A stretch of DNA of 64,000 nucleotides, taken from NCBI RefSeq assembly GCF_002192695.1, contig NZ_MTLG01000122.1, positions 1-64,000 on the forward strand, written 5' to 3'. The DNA comes from Achromobacter xylosoxidans. Its GTDB lineage: Bacteria > Pseudomonadota > Gammaproteobacteria > Burkholderiales > Burkholderiaceae_B. Positions 44,908 to 53,882 of this stretch are shown piece after piece (position 1 is the first letter of the stretch; every line of letters starts with the position of its first letter). Under the pieces are notes generated by a model. That model was given only the letters and a program-made list of their open reading frames with translations. It did no database searches and was not told where the DNA came from. A program made the position numbers and the translations under genes.

Positions 44908-44972
44908 TCGCGGGTTGAATACGGGCGGCGGGCGCTAAAGTAGCGGGATCCGCCACCCTTTCTGGAGCCGCC

Positions 44973-45362
44973 ATGAAACCGTCCGCCATCGCCGTGCAAC
45001 GCGTCTACGAGGGCTTGGGCCCGGAAGGCAGCTACCGGGCGCTGGTGGACCGCATGTGGCCGCGCGGCCTGCGCAAGGCGGACCTGCATCTGGACGAATG
45101 GGCCCGCGACATCGCACCCACCCTGGAACTGTGCAAATGGTTCAGCCACATCGAGGATCGCTGGGAAGAGTTCCGCCAACGCTACCAGGCCGAACTGGCG
45201 GAACCCGAGCAGCAGGCCCGCATGGCCGCCTTGCTGGACGCGGCGGGCGAACGCGCGCTGACCCTGCTCTATGGCGCCCGCAACACCGAACACAACCAGG
45301 CCGTCGTGCTGCGCGACGTCCTGCAGGACTATGTCCGCCATCACCGCAAGCGCAAGGCCTGA
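44973..45362 (+). CDS. DUF488-family protein (YeaO-like)
   Basis: 129-residue cytoplasmic protein of the DUF488 family. It has the usual N-terminal strand with RVYEGLGPEGSYRALVDRMWPRGL, helix, then LYGARNTEHNQAVVLRDVLQ; the RMWPRGL motif is diagnostic. Members are small proteins of unknown biochemistry, some with a conserved cysteine; this one has a single cysteine in LELCKWFSH. It stands alone between nhaA and tenA. Confidence 0.85.
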   Translation: MKPSAIAVQRVYEGLGPEGSYRALVDRMWPRGLRKADLHLDEWARDIAPTLELCKWFSHIEDRWEEFRQRYQAELAEPEQQARMAALLDAAGERALTLLYGARNTEHNQAVVLRDVLQDYVRHHRKRKA

Positions 45363-45443
45363 TGCCGCTCACGCCTTGATACCCTAGCCTGCTTTATCGA
45401 CCGGCGCGCAGCCGCGCGCCGACAGCCTGCCTTGAGGAACCCC

Positions 45444-46106
45444 ATGTCTTTCAGCTCCGACGCCTGGGCGCGCAACGCCGCACTCTACGAAACCACGCGC
45501 GACATGCCGTTCAACCGCGAACTGGCCAGCGGCCAGCTCGACGAGAACGCATTCAAGCACTACATGATCCAGGACGCGCACTATCTGGTGGCGTTCGGAC
45601 GTGCGCTCGCCATCGCCGCGGCCAAGGCCGACGACGCCGACGGCGTGGTGCAGTTCGCGGAAGCGGCCAAGGGCGCGGTGGTCGCCGAACGCACGCTGCA
45701 CGCGGGCTTCCTGCAGCAGTTCGGCATCGATGACGCCACCTTCGAAGCCACGCCGCTGACCCCGGCCTGCCACCACTACACCAGCTACCTGCTCGCCACC
45801 GCCTGGAGCGCGCCTTACCCGGTGGCGCTGGCGGCCCTGCTGCCGTGCTTCTGGATCTATGCCGAAATCGGCCGCGAGATCCATGCGCGGGCGGCGCAGC
45901 CCAATCCCTACGCAGCCTGGATCGAGGCCTATGCCTGCGAGGACTTCCATGCCCTGGTGCGCAGGGTCATCACGTCGGTCGATCGCGTGGCCGAAAAGGC
46001 GTCCGCCGAAACGCTTGCGCAGATGCACGCGGCGTATACCCGCGCCGCGCAGCTGGAATGGATGTTCTGGGATTCGGCCTATCGCCAGGACGGCTGGCCG
46101 GTTTGA
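45444..46106 (+). CDS. tenA: TenA-family thiaminase II / aminopyrimidine salvage enzyme
   Basis: Hydrolyses aminopyrimidine breakdown products of thiamine for salvage of the HMP moiety. From ATG 45444 the protein is 220 residues and the catalytic residues are at the same numbers as in the B. subtilis enzyme: D44, C135 (LPCFWIYAEIG) and E205 (LEWMFWD). A TTG four codons upstream is possible. No TPP riboswitch fold is evident in the 81 bases upstream. A GC-rich hairpin follows. Confidence 0.93.
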   Translation: MSFSSDAWARNAALYETTRDMPFNRELASGQLDENAFKHYMIQDAHYLVAFGRALAIAAAKADDADGVVQFAEAAKGAVVAERTLHAGFLQQFGIDDATFEATPLTPACHHYTSYLLATAWSAPYPVALAALLPCFWIYAEIGREIHARAAQPNPYAAWIEAYACEDFHALVRRVITSVDRVAEKASAETLAQMHAAYTRAAQLEWMFWDSAYRQDGWPV

Positions 46107-46113
46107 ATGGCGC

Positions 46114-46137
46114 GCGGCCGGCCTGCCGGCCGGCCGC
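46114..46137. terminator. Hairpin between convergent tenA and lipoprotein operon
   Basis: GCGGCCGGC (46114-46122) pairs with GCCGGCCGC (46129-46137), loop of six. No T-run on either side, so it is only a possible terminator for the two convergent transcripts. Confidence 0.5.
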
Positions 46138-46150
46138 AACCCCGCACGGA

Positions 46151-46807
46151 TCAGAACGACTTCTGATCTTTCAGGTACACGGGATCGTAGGGCCCGGCGG
46201 GCAAGCCTCGGCCCTGGACGTACACCGCCGTGGTGTTGGCCTGGCGTGCCAGCGGCATGTAGCTGGGCGCGGCCTTCTCGATGGCCGCGCTGATCAACGC
46301 GCCGATCAGACCCTGGTCGGTGCGCGAAGCGTAGGCCGCGCTCTGCTGGGTCTCCCAGATCGTTTCGCCGGTCTTGCCGCTCTTTAGCGTATAGGTCAGC
46401 GCCACCGTGACGGTGGTGCCGATCACCGCGTAACGCGCGTCCCAGCGCTCGATGGAGATGTACAGCACGCTGTCTGCGCCAAACAGGCCGGCAAGGCGGA
46501 CAGGGTCATTGGCATGGACCATATCCGCATCCGACATGCCCTCTTCATTCATGACCTGTTTGACGAGGTTCACGGGGAACACGTAGTAGCCGCGTTCGGC
46601 CAACGGCCTGGTAATGGTGGTCAACAGGGAATCCGGCGCGTCCACTTCGACGCTGCGATTCACCACGGGCACGACCAGCACGGAACGCGGGTTCTCCGCG
46701 CGGAACTTGCTGTAGTCGTTCTTTTCGACAGTGCGCGGAGCGGCGCAGCCGGCCAGCGCCGCAGCGGCGCAAACCGCAAGCGCGGCCTTGATCAGTCGTA
46801 GCATCAT
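46151..46807 (-). CDS. DUF799 (GNA1162-like) outer-membrane lipoprotein
   Basis: Lipoprotein of 218 residues from ATG 46807 with lipobox LAGC at 18-21. The mature part contains NYSKF-like DYSKFRAENPRSVLVVPVVN and VYLQGRG-type segments of the DUF799/GNA1162 family, whose Neisseria member is a periplasm-facing vaccine antigen with a fold like TolB's N-terminal domain. Last gene of a four-gene operon with CsgG, a PEGA-like lipoprotein and DUF4810. Its ATG overlaps the DUF4810 stop by four bases. Confidence 0.9.
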   Translation of the reverse strand: MMLRLIKAALAVCAAAALAGCAAPRTVEKNDYSKFRAENPRSVLVVPVVNRSVEVDAPDSLLTTITRPLAERGYYVFPVNLVKQVMNEEGMSDADMVHANDPVRLAGLFGADSVLYISIERWDARYAVIGTTVTVALTYTLKSGKTGETIWETQQSAAYASRTDQGLIGALISAAIEKAAPSYMPLARQANTTAVYVQGRGLPAGPYDPVYLKDQKSF

Positions 46808-47202
46808 CCTTGCACCTGTTTGGTATCGCCAGCCTGCGGCTTCGTTTCCACGGCGCCGCCGGCGGTCTTGATCATGCCATCCATGAAGCGCGCGGACTCC
46901 GGCCATGCGGCTTTTTCCTTCTGGAAGTACGCAACGGCTTCGCCGTTGCGCTGCGCCAGCATCAGCATGTAGCCATACTCGGCGTAGATTCCGGGCGCCG
47001 CCGGCAGCTTGCCGGCCTCGGCCATCTGAATGGTTTTCTCGAGTTCGGCCATGTATTCGGCGGACTGGCCCGGCTGCTTGTAGAACGAGTGCAGCGCATC
47101 GTCATACTTGCCCCAGGTGTATTTGCTGTTGTTGTTCTGAGCGCAACCCGCGCTCAACAACAATGCCGCCGCCACGAGCGGGACGGTAATGAGACGCTTC
47201 AT
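46804..47202 (-). CDS. DUF4810 lipoprotein
   Basis: Lipoprotein of 132 residues with lipobox SAGC (17-20) and the family's core YTWGKYDDALHSFYKQPGQ (about 28-46), then ALEKTIQMAEAGKLPAAPGIYAEYG-like helices. Corresponds to NMB1163 next to GNA1162 in Neisseria. Overlaps both neighbours by four bases, so the operon is tightly coupled. It may help assembly of the CsgG channel; function unproven. Confidence 0.88.
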   Translation of the reverse strand: MKRLITVPLVAAALLLSAGCAQNNNSKYTWGKYDDALHSFYKQPGQSAEYMAELEKTIQMAEAGKLPAAPGIYAEYGYMLMLAQRNGEAVAYFQKEKAAWPESARFMDGMIKTAGGAVETKPQAGDTKQVQG

Positions 47203-47522
47203 TTCACGTTTCCTTTGCCTAGATCAAGAATCTTTCGTTGGCCGCCGGACAGATAGATCTGCTCCTGATGGACGACCGTGCCGTTGCGTTCGACCTGGAC
47301 GCGGTGCACGCCTTCCTCCACGCGCACCACGGTCATGGCGCCATCCACGGTCACGTTGGGATCCAGCGGCAGCCCGTCCACCTTGATGACCGTGCCCGGC
47401 GGCTGGCCGACGAAGCCCAGCGTCGGGCGCGTCGTCCCGGAAGACACCTGGCCATGGGGCGCTGCGCAGGCGGCAAGCTGCGCGGCAAGGGCCAGCGCGA
47501 TGGCAATTCGTACGGATCTCAT
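47199..47522 (-). CDS. Small lipoprotein with PEGA-like domain
   Basis: 107-residue protein with lipobox LAAC at 16-19. Residues 40-102 look like a PEGA-type beta domain: GTVIKVDGLPLDPNVTVDGA, then GVHRVQVERNGTVVHQEQIYL. PEGA domains are surface or wall-associated modules. Three bases from the CsgG gene and overlapping DUF4810 by four bases. This gene is not part of the three-gene Neisseria cluster as I recall it, so it seems an extra component in this lineage. Confidence 0.75.
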   Translation of the reverse strand: MRSVRIAIALALAAQLAACAAPHGQVSSGTTRPTLGFVGQPPGTVIKVDGLPLDPNVTVDGAMTVVRVEEGVHRVQVERNGTVVHQEQIYLSGGQRKILDLGKGNVK

Positions 47523-47525
47523 GGT

Positions 47526-48482
47526 TTACCTCTTTGCCTGGGCCACGAATACGCCCTTGGCGCCGGGCGGAATCGCACCCGATACCAGTTCGCAGATCGC
47601 CCCTTCGTTGGTTTCCGTGTCGCCGAAGAAATCGACCACGCGCAGGGCGCCTACCGCGGAAGGCGGCAGGTCGATCATGAATCCCGTCTGGTCGTTCTTC
47701 ACTTTCTCGCCGGCCTGGTAGACCACCAGTTGGTCCCCGGCCTTGAGCCCTTGGCGCGCGCCGCCCGCGATCAACACCTGGCGGCCGGAAGCCTTGAGGA
47801 TGGCGGTGCGCCACGGACGCTCTTCCATCTTGGTGATCAGGCGCCCGATCATGTCCGAAATAGCCGCCCCGATGGCCTGGTCGTTCAAGGTGCCGTCGTA
47901 GTCGGCCTTGCTGCCCCAGCCGGCAATCTGGCCGGATTCGGTGCTGGCATTGCCGCTGCCGGTCACGGAAAAGAACACGTGTCCCGTGCGTACGTCGACC
48001 AGGCGCGCTTCAACCTTGGCTCGGGCGGTCTGCACCTTGGTAGCGCTGAGAAAACCCGCCTTGCCCTCCGTGCTGCGGCCAAATTCCGTCAGGGAACCGA
48101 CGATGATGGTGTCCACGCCGATCAACCCGGCGTCCCCGGAGATCTTCTGTTCCGCCAGCACCTGATTCAGGTCCGAGCGCTCGAATACGAGGAAACGCTT
48201 GGAGTCGGTCAGGCGGCTGGCAAGCATGTCGGATGTCTGCTTGCCCAGCGGATCCTGGTTCGCGTCGGTCTGGAACGTGCGGCCATAGCGCGTTTCGTTG
48301 CTGAATCGCGCGATGGCGATCTTGCGCTTGAGTACAGGCGCTTCGGGTTGCGCCGCGGTCTCCTGGGCCTGGACCTGCTCGGTGCGGCTGGCGGGCGCTT
48401 CCGTAACGGCCAGCGGCTTGGAAACGGTGGCGCACCCGGCAAGCGCCAGCGTTGCTGCCAGGGCTATATAGATTCTCAACAC
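47526..48482 (-). CDS. CsgG-family outer-membrane pore lipoprotein
   Basis: 318-residue lipoprotein with lipobox LAGC (14-17). A proline/alanine-rich spacer (18-50) precedes the CsgG/HfaB domain, recognised by KIAIARFSNETRYG, VFERSDLNQVLAEQK and DTIIVGSLTEFG; a C-terminal extension (SGRQVLIAGGARQGLKAGDQLVV) is also of the family. CsgG makes the curli export channel in E. coli; here no curli subunit genes are visible, so the substrate is unknown. First gene of the operon. Confidence 0.92.
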   Translation of the reverse strand: MLRIYIALAATLALAGCATVSKPLAVTEAPASRTEQVQAQETAAQPEAPVLKRKIAIARFSNETRYGRTFQTDANQDPLGKQTSDMLASRLTDSKRFLVFERSDLNQVLAEQKISGDAGLIGVDTIIVGSLTEFGRSTEGKAGFLSATKVQTARAKVEARLVDVRTGHVFFSVTGSGNASTESGQIAGWGSKADYDGTLNDQAIGAAISDMIGRLITKMEERPWRTAILKASGRQVLIAGGARQGLKAGDQLVVYQAGEKVKNDQTGFMIDLPPSAVGALRVVDFFGDTETNEGAICELVSGAIPPGAKGVFVAQAKR

Positions 48483-48608
48483 ATTCTCCTTAAATCTTCA
48501 CATGTATTTCGTATTGAAATCACGCGTATCTATCCATAACGGACGTTACGATGTGTAATTAAGGGTGGTTGGAGAATTGCTGGCGCACGGCATGCCAAAA
48601 TCCCGCCC

Positions 48609-49370
48609 ATGCCGACCGATAACCGACTGATACCCCTGGCCCTCGCCGCCCAGACGGCGCAACTGCCCGCCGCCTGGCAGGAGGCTTTTGCCGCCAAGCC
48701 TGTGGCCGACGCGCTGGCCGCCGTGACCGCTCATGTGGAAAAGCGCCTGGACGAAGGCGCGACCGTCTATCCCGCGACGCCTTTCCGGGCCCTGCACGGT
48801 CTGGCGCCGTCGGACGTGCGCGTGGTGATCCTGGGCCAAGACCCCTATCACGGCCCGGGACAAGCCCAGGGCCTGGCCTTCTCGGTGCCGGACGACTGCA
48901 AGCGGCCGCCCAGCTTGCGCAACATCTTCAATGAGATCGCCCAGGAGTTTCCGGGCACCCGCGTGCCCGCCGGCAACGACCTGAGCCCTTGGGCGGATCA
49001 GGGCGTGCTGCTGCTGAACACCGCGCTGACCGTGGAAGACGGCCAGCCCGCCTCGCATGCCAAACGCGGCTGGGAAACGGTGACGGACGCGTTGATCGCC
49101 CTGGTCGCGCGCGACCCGTCGCCCAAGGTTTTCATGCTCTGGGGCGCCCATGCCCAGGCCAAGCGGACGTTGCTTCCAGACAACAGCGGCCACCTGGTCC
49201 TGATGTCCAACCATCCCTCGCCCCTGTCCGCCAGAAGGCCCCCGGTGCCCTTCCTGGGCTGCGGCCATTTCCTGGCCACCAATCAGTGGCTGACCAACCA
49301 AGGGAAAAACCCTATTGATTGGGAGCTAGACAAAAAAATAATTCCCATGCAAGGCGAATTCGGGTTATGA
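48609..49370 (+). CDS. ung: Uracil-DNA glycosylase, family 1
   Basis: Removes uracil from DNA in base-excision repair. 253 residues with the catalytic GQDPYHG (76-82, D78 general base) and the HPSPLS motif with H202 (202-207). Start ATG 48609. Divergent from the lipoprotein operon across 126 bp of A+T-rich sequence that should hold both promoters. An extension of about 25 residues precedes the family's usual N-terminus. Confidence 0.97.
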   Translation: MPTDNRLIPLALAAQTAQLPAAWQEAFAAKPVADALAAVTAHVEKRLDEGATVYPATPFRALHGLAPSDVRVVILGQDPYHGPGQAQGLAFSVPDDCKRPPSLRNIFNEIAQEFPGTRVPAGNDLSPWADQGVLLLNTALTVEDGQPASHAKRGWETVTDALIALVARDPSPKVFMLWGAHAQAKRTLLPDNSGHLVLMSNHPSPLSARRPPVPFLGCGHFLATNQWLTNQGKNPIDWELDKKIIPMQGEFGL

Positions 49371-49647
49371 TCGCCGCACTGCACAAAACGAGTTCGGCAT
49401 TTACCGCCTTGATTTAGCGGAATTTTTCGCAGTCTGCCGGGTGACACAGCCCCGGCCCCATGCCGAACATCATCGATTCCTGACCTCCTTTCCTTTCGCC
49501 CTGCGTTCCACTCAGTACACGAGAACGCGCCACGCGCACGGTTGATTCGGTCGGCACGATGCTCCATCAACCGTCGCCTGGATCCGGCCGCCTAATCCCC
49601 TGGCCCGACCAAGCACTGCGTCGCATTGATTGCGGCAAGGGAAAGTA

Positions 49648-51450
49648 ATGTCTTTCGAAAACCTGGGTCTTGCGCCCGCTCTGTTGTCGGCCGTCCAAGA
49701 AGCTGGCTTCTCCACCCCCACCCCCGTCCAAGCTTCGGCCATTCCGCAAGCGCTGGCTGGCCACGACCTGATGGTGTCCTCGCAGACGGGTAGCGGCAAG
49801 ACCGCGGCCTTCATGCTGCCGGCCCTGCACCGCATCGCCCAGATGCCCGCCAACAAGGGCGTCGGCGTGCAAGTGCTGGTGCTGACCCCGACCCGCGAAC
49901 TGGCCCTGCAAGTCACGGACGCCACCGCCACCTACGGCCGCAAGCTGGCCGACCTGCGCACCGCCACCGTGGTGGGCGGCATGCCTTACGGCGCGCAGCT
50001 CAAGGCGCTGTCGCGCCGCGTGGACGTGCTGGTCGCCACCCCCGGCCGCCTGATCGACCACCTGAACTCGGGTCGCGTCAAGCTGAACACCGTGCACACG
50101 CTGGTGCTGGACGAGGCCGACCGCATGCTGGACATGGGCTTCATCGAAGATATCGAGACCATCGTCAGCCGCCTGCCGGAAGGCCGCCAGACGCTGCTGT
50201 TCTCGGCCACGCTGGACGGCACCGTCGCCAAGCTGGCCTCGCGCATGATGCGCGAACCGCAGCGCATCGAGATCGCCGGCGCCAAGGAAAAGCACACCAA
50301 CATCACGCAAAGCCTGCTGTACGCGGACGACGCCAGCCACAAGATGCAGCTGCTGGACCACGTGCTGCGCGACGCCTCGCTGGATCAGGCCATCGTCTTC
50401 ACGTCGACCAAGCGCGGCGCCGACGATCTGGCCGACCGCCTGGCCGACCAGGGCTTCGCCGCCGCCGCCCTGCACGGCGACATGAACCAGCGCCAACGCA
50501 CCCGCACGCTGTCGCAACTGCAGCGCGGCCAGCTGCGCATCCTGGTCGCCACCGACGTGGCCGCCCGCGGCATCGACGTGCAAGGCATCAGCCACGCCGT
50601 CAACTTCGACCTGCCGATGCAAGCCGAAGACTACGTGCACCGTATCGGCCGTACCGGCCGCGCCGGCCGCAGCGGCCTGGCCTTCACGCTGGCCACGCAT
50701 TCCGAGCGCCACAAGGTCCGCCGCATCGAGCACTACATCGGCCAATCGATCACCCCTGAAGTGATCGCCGGCCTGGAACCCAAGCGCACCCCGCGTCCCT
50801 CGACCGGCGGCGCCGGCCCGCGCGGCGGCAAGCCCTCGTTCGGCAAGCGTCCCGGCGGCGGCTACCAGGGCAACCGCGAAGGCCGTTCCTTCGGCGGTCC
50901 GCGTGGCGAATTCAAGCCGCGTGAAGGCGGTTATCAAGGCAACCGCGACGGCGCTCCGCGCGAAGGCGGCTACCAAGGCAATCGTCCGTTCGGCGACCGT
51001 CCGGCCCGTTCCTTCAGCGATCGCCCCAGCTTCGGCGACCGTCCGCAGCGTGAAGGCGGCTACCAGGGCAACCGCCCGTTCGGTGACCGTCCCCAGCGCG
51101 AAGGCGGCTTCCGCGGCGGCGACCGCGACTCGCGTCCCAGCTTCGGCGACCGTCCCAGCTATGGCGACCGCCCCCAGCGCGATGCCCGCCCGTTCAGCGA
51201 GCGCGGCCCGCGTGAAGGCGGTTTCCGTGGCGGCGACCGCGACTCGCGCCCCAGCTACAACGACCGCGCCAGCTTCGGCGACCGCCCCAGCTTTGGCGAT
51301 CGTCCCAGCTTCGGCGACCGCCCGCAGCGTGAAGGCGGCTTCCGCGGCGGCGACCGCCCCGAAGGCGGTTTCCGTGGCAAGCCCTCGTTCGACAAGCGCC
51401 CCGGCGGCCCCGCCAAGCGCTTCGCCAAGCCGGCGGACCGCCGCGGCTAA
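49648..51450 (+). CDS. rhlE: DEAD-box RNA helicase (RhlE-like) with long repeat tail
   Basis: ATP-dependent RNA helicase of 600 residues. Motifs in order are Q-motif PTPVQ, I SSQTGSGKT, Ia PTRELALQ, II DEAD (LDEADRMLDMGF), III SAT and VI HRIGRTGRAGR. ATG 49648 follows AAGGGAAAG; a start six codons earlier is unlikely. From about residue 378 to the end the protein is low complexity: repeats of EGGYQGNR, GDRPSFGDRP and RGGDRDSRPS, with many Arg, Gly, Asp and Phe/Tyr, an RNA-binding and phase-separation-prone tail. A 277-base gap precedes it and may be a long leader as in cold-induced helicases. Confidence 0.95.
   Translation: MSFENLGLAPALLSAVQEAGFSTPTPVQASAIPQALAGHDLMVSSQTGSGKTAAFMLPALHRIAQMPANKGVGVQVLVLTPTRELALQVTDATATYGRKLADLRTATVVGGMPYGAQLKALSRRVDVLVATPGRLIDHLNSGRVKLNTVHTLVLDEADRMLDMGFIEDIETIVSRLPEGRQTLLFSATLDGTVAKLASRMMREPQRIEIAGAKEKHTNITQSLLYADDASHKMQLLDHVLRDASLDQAIVFTSTKRGADDLADRLADQGFAAAALHGDMNQRQRTRTLSQLQRGQLRILVATDVAARGIDVQGISHAVNFDLPMQAEDYVHRIGRTGRAGRSGLAFTLATHSERHKVRRIEHYIGQSITPEVIAGLEPKRTPRPSTGGAGPRGGKPSFGKRPGGGYQGNREGRSFGGPRGEFKPREGGYQGNRDGAPREGGYQGNRPFGDRPARSFSDRPSFGDRPQREGGYQGNRPFGDRPQREGGFRGGDRDSRPSFGDRPSYGDRPQRDARPFSERGPREGGFRGGDRDSRPSYNDRASFGDRPSFGDRPSFGDRPQREGGFRGGDRPEGGFRGKPSFDKRPGGPAKRFAKPADRRG
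50830..51440 (+). repeat. rhlE: Tandem repeat array coding the helicase tail
   Basis: The region encodes about twenty-odd repeat units of the forms EGGYQGNR, FGDRP and GGDRDSRPS. DNA is repeated to different degrees (for example runs of GTCCCAGCTTCGGCGACC-like units at 51240-51340), so copy number could vary by slippage or recombination. It is in frame and is not a CRISPR array. Confidence 0.75.
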
Positions 51451-51470
51451 TCCGCCCGCTTGAGCCCCAC

Positions 51471-51505
51471 ACAAACCCCGCGCCTGTCGCGGGGTTTGTT
51501 TTTTG
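51471..51505 (+). terminator. rhlE: Intrinsic terminator of the helicase gene
   Basis: Perfect 12-bp stem ACAAACCCCGCG / CGCGGGGTTTGT (51471-51482 and 51488-51499), loop CCTGT, followed by a run of six or more T. The best-formed terminator of the window. Confidence 0.92.
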
Positions 51506-51539
51506 GGAAAATGTCCGCTTGTCCACGCCCCACCCGACC

Positions 51540-52727
51540 ATGCAACGATCCGCCCCCGCCAACCTGCCCGCCCTTACTCCCGCCGCCCAGGAACACAGCG
51601 ACGCCGCCGCCGCGCATCTGCGCGCCACGATCGCCGCCCATGGCGGCTGGCTGTCGTTCGACCATTGGATGGCGCAGGCGCTATACGCGCCCGGGCTGGG
51701 CTATTACGCGGCCGGCAACGTCAAGCTGGCCGAGGCCGACGGCGACGTCCGCGCGCCGGCCGGCGACTTCGTCACCGCGCCCCAGCTGACGCCGCTGTTT
51801 GCCCGCACGCTGGCCCGCCAGGCCGCCCAGGTGCTGCGCCAGACGCAGACCGACGCCGTGCTCGAATTCGGCGCCGGCACCGGCGCCCTGGCCGAAGGCG
51901 TGCTGCGCGAATTGGATGCGATGGGGCTGGATCAGACCCGTTACCTGATCCTGGAAGTGTCGGCCGACCTGCGTGCCCGCCAGGCCGAACGGCTGGCGGC
52001 ATTTGGCGATCGCGTGCAATGGCTGGACGCGCTGCCCCAGCGCTTTGCCGGCTGCGTGCTGGCCAACGAAGTGCTGGACGCGATGCCGGTGTCGATCTTC
52101 CGCTGGAGCGAGGCAGGCGAGGTCCTGGAACGCGGCGTGGCGGTGGATGCCGCGCAAGGATTCGTCTGGGAAGACCGTCCCGCGCCGCCCGCGCTGGCGG
52201 CCGCCGTCGCCGCCCGCATGCCGGCCCTGCCGGGCTACGTGTCCGAGATCAACCTGCAAGGCGAAGCCTGGATCGCCGCCATGGGCGGCTGGCTGGAGCG
52301 CGGCGCGGCGCTGTTGCTGGACTATGGCTTTCCGCGCAGCGAGTACTACCATCCGCAGCGCGCCGGCGGCACGCTCATGTGCCACTTGCGCCATCACGCC
52401 CACGGCGATCCCTTCACCGCGCCGGGCCTGCAGGACATCACCGCCCACGTCGATTTCACCGCCATGGCGGACGCGGCGCTCGAGGCCGGCCTGCAAGTCC
52501 TGGGCTACACCTCGCAGGCCCGCTTCCTGATGAACGCGGGGTTGATGGAGCTGTTGGCGCAGCTGGATCCGAGCGACGTGCAGCAATACGCGCAGGCGGT
52601 GGCGCCCGTGCAGAAGCTCTTGTCCGAATCGGAGATGGGTGAACTGTTCAAGGTGCTGGCGGTGGGACGCGGCATCACCGAGCCGCTGGCAGGGTTCTCG
52701 CGCGGCGACCGGCTGGGCAAGCTGTAA
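51540..52727 (+). CDS. MidA/NDUFAF7-like SAM-dependent methyltransferase (DUF185)
   Basis: 395-residue protein from ATG 51540 (a TTG at 51519 would add seven residues). It has the SAM-binding motif VLEFGAGTGALAEGVL and the family's GYYAAGNVK-like segment (YYAAGNVKLAEADGDVRAPAGDF) and LLDYGFPRSEYYHPQR. Eukaryotic and bacterial relatives methylate arginine in the NADH dehydrogenase assembly (NDUFAF7). The bacterial substrate is unproven. Alone on the plus strand, with a short hairpin (52736-52759) after the stop. Confidence 0.9.
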   Translation: MQRSAPANLPALTPAAQEHSDAAAAHLRATIAAHGGWLSFDHWMAQALYAPGLGYYAAGNVKLAEADGDVRAPAGDFVTAPQLTPLFARTLARQAAQVLRQTQTDAVLEFGAGTGALAEGVLRELDAMGLDQTRYLILEVSADLRARQAERLAAFGDRVQWLDALPQRFAGCVLANEVLDAMPVSIFRWSEAGEVLERGVAVDAAQGFVWEDRPAPPALAAAVAARMPALPGYVSEINLQGEAWIAAMGGWLERGAALLLDYGFPRSEYYHPQRAGGTLMCHLRHHAHGDPFTAPGLQDITAHVDFTAMADAALEAGLQVLGYTSQARFLMNAGLMELLAQLDPSDVQQYAQAVAPVQKLLSESEMGELFKVLAVGRGITEPLAGFSRGDRLGKL

Positions 52728-52735
52728 AAACGCGT

Positions 52736-52759
52736 GGCGGCCTCATAGGGATGGCCGCC
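52736..52759 (+). terminator. Possible terminator after the methyltransferase gene
   Basis: GGCGGCC (52736-52742) pairs with GGCCGCC (52753-52759), followed by TCGTTT. Short stem; it lies between convergent genes. Confidence 0.5.
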
Positions 52760-52781
52760 TCGTTTCAGATCGATAGCGGCA

Positions 52782-53882
52782 TCACTGCGCGCGCAAGCGC
52801 TCCAGGCGCGCGGCCCGCACCTGTTCCTTGATGCGCGCCGGCTCTCCGGCGCAAGCTTTGGCGATCGCCCCGGCGTCCACGCCGCGCACAACCGCCACGC
52901 GCGACTGCCAGGCCGCGCGGTCCACGGAGCGCAGCACGGCCGCCGCGTCCAGCAGATCCAGAAAACGTTCCGGCTTGCGCAGCGCATCGGCGCGCTCCAT
53001 CAGCGCCAGTTGCGCGTCGGCGGGGTCACCGCCCTGTTCCGCCGCATCCAGCCCCGCCAGCACTTCCGGCAGCAGCCGCGCGTAATCGTTGCATTCGGTC
53101 GGCACGCGCAGGCGGCGGCCCATGGCGTCGCGTTCAGGGCTAAGCCGGCACAGCAAGGCATAGCGGCCCGGCAACGACAAGTCCTGCGCGGCCGCGCGGT
53201 CCACATCCGCCAAGACCTGCTCCATTCCTTGCAGTTCGGGCATCACGCGCGCCAGCGCGCCGCATTGCTGCAGGATGCCCAGCATGCGCGACGGCGCCGC
53301 CGCCATCAGGCCGCGCGACAGTTCCTTCCAGACCCGTTCGGCCACCAGCGCGTCGGCCTCGCCGGCCTCGACCATGCGGCGGCACAGCGCCAGGGTTTCG
53401 GGCGCCACCGAAAAATCGGCGAAGCGCGCCGCGAAGCGGGCCAGCCGCAGGATGCGCACCGGATCTTCTTCGAAGGCGTCGCCGACGTGGCGAAAGATGC
53501 GGTCGCGCACGTCAGCCGCGCCGCCCAGGGGATCGACCAGTTCGCCGTCCTGCTTCTGCGCGATGGCGTTGACGGTCAGGTCGCGGCGGCGCAGGTCTTC
53601 TTCGAGCGTGACGTCCGCGCCGGTGTAGAACGTGAAGCCCTTGTAGCCCCGCCCCGACTTGCGCTCGGTGCGCGCCAGCGCGTATTCCTCTTTGCTGCGC
53701 GGATGCAGAAAGACGGGAAAGTCGCCGCCCACGGGCACGAAGCCGCGGCGCGCCATGTCCTCGGGCGTGGCGCCCACCACGACCCAGTCGTGGTCGCCGG
53801 GCGGCAGGCCGAGCAGCGCATCGCGCACCGCCCCGCCCACGATATAGACCTGCAGGCCATCCGTGGCCGGATCCCGCGTCAT
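52782..53882 (-). CDS. cca: CCA-adding enzyme (tRNA nucleotidyltransferase)
   Basis: Adds or repairs the 3' CCA end of tRNA. 366 residues, class II. The N-terminal signature [13 protein letters not shown] leads to the catalytic D30-H-D32 pair; [11 protein letters not shown] and [18 protein letters not shown] are the other nucleotidyltransferase blocks. It is shorter than E. coli Cca (412) and lacks the C-terminal HD phosphohydrolase domain. Its ATG overlaps the slt stop by four bases, so the two are coupled. Confidence 0.95.
   Translation of the reverse strand: MTRDPATDGLQVYIVGGAVRDALLGLPPGDHDWVVVGATPEDMARRGFVPVGGDFPVFLHPRSKEEYALARTERKSGRGYKGFTFYTGADVTLEEDLRRRDLTVNAIAQKQDGELVDPLGGAADVRDRIFRHVGDAFEEDPVRILRLARFAARFADFSVAPETLALCRRMVEAGEADALVAERVWKELSRGLMAAAPSRMLGILQQCGALARVMPELQGMEQVLADVDRAAAQDLSLPGRYALLCRLSPERDAMGRRLRVPTECNDYARLLPEVLAGLDAAEQGGDPADAQLALMERADALRKPERFLDLLDAAAVLRSVDRAAWQSRVAVVRGVDAGAIAKACAGEPARIKEQVRAARLERLRAQ

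Noticed and set aside
45363-45443. TPP riboswitch before tenA
   Set aside because: The gap is 81 bases and lacks the CTGAGA and ACCTGA-like conserved elements.
50830-51440. CRISPR-like repeats
   Set aside because: The periodicity is in frame and encodes the helicase tail; there are no unique spacers of constant length.
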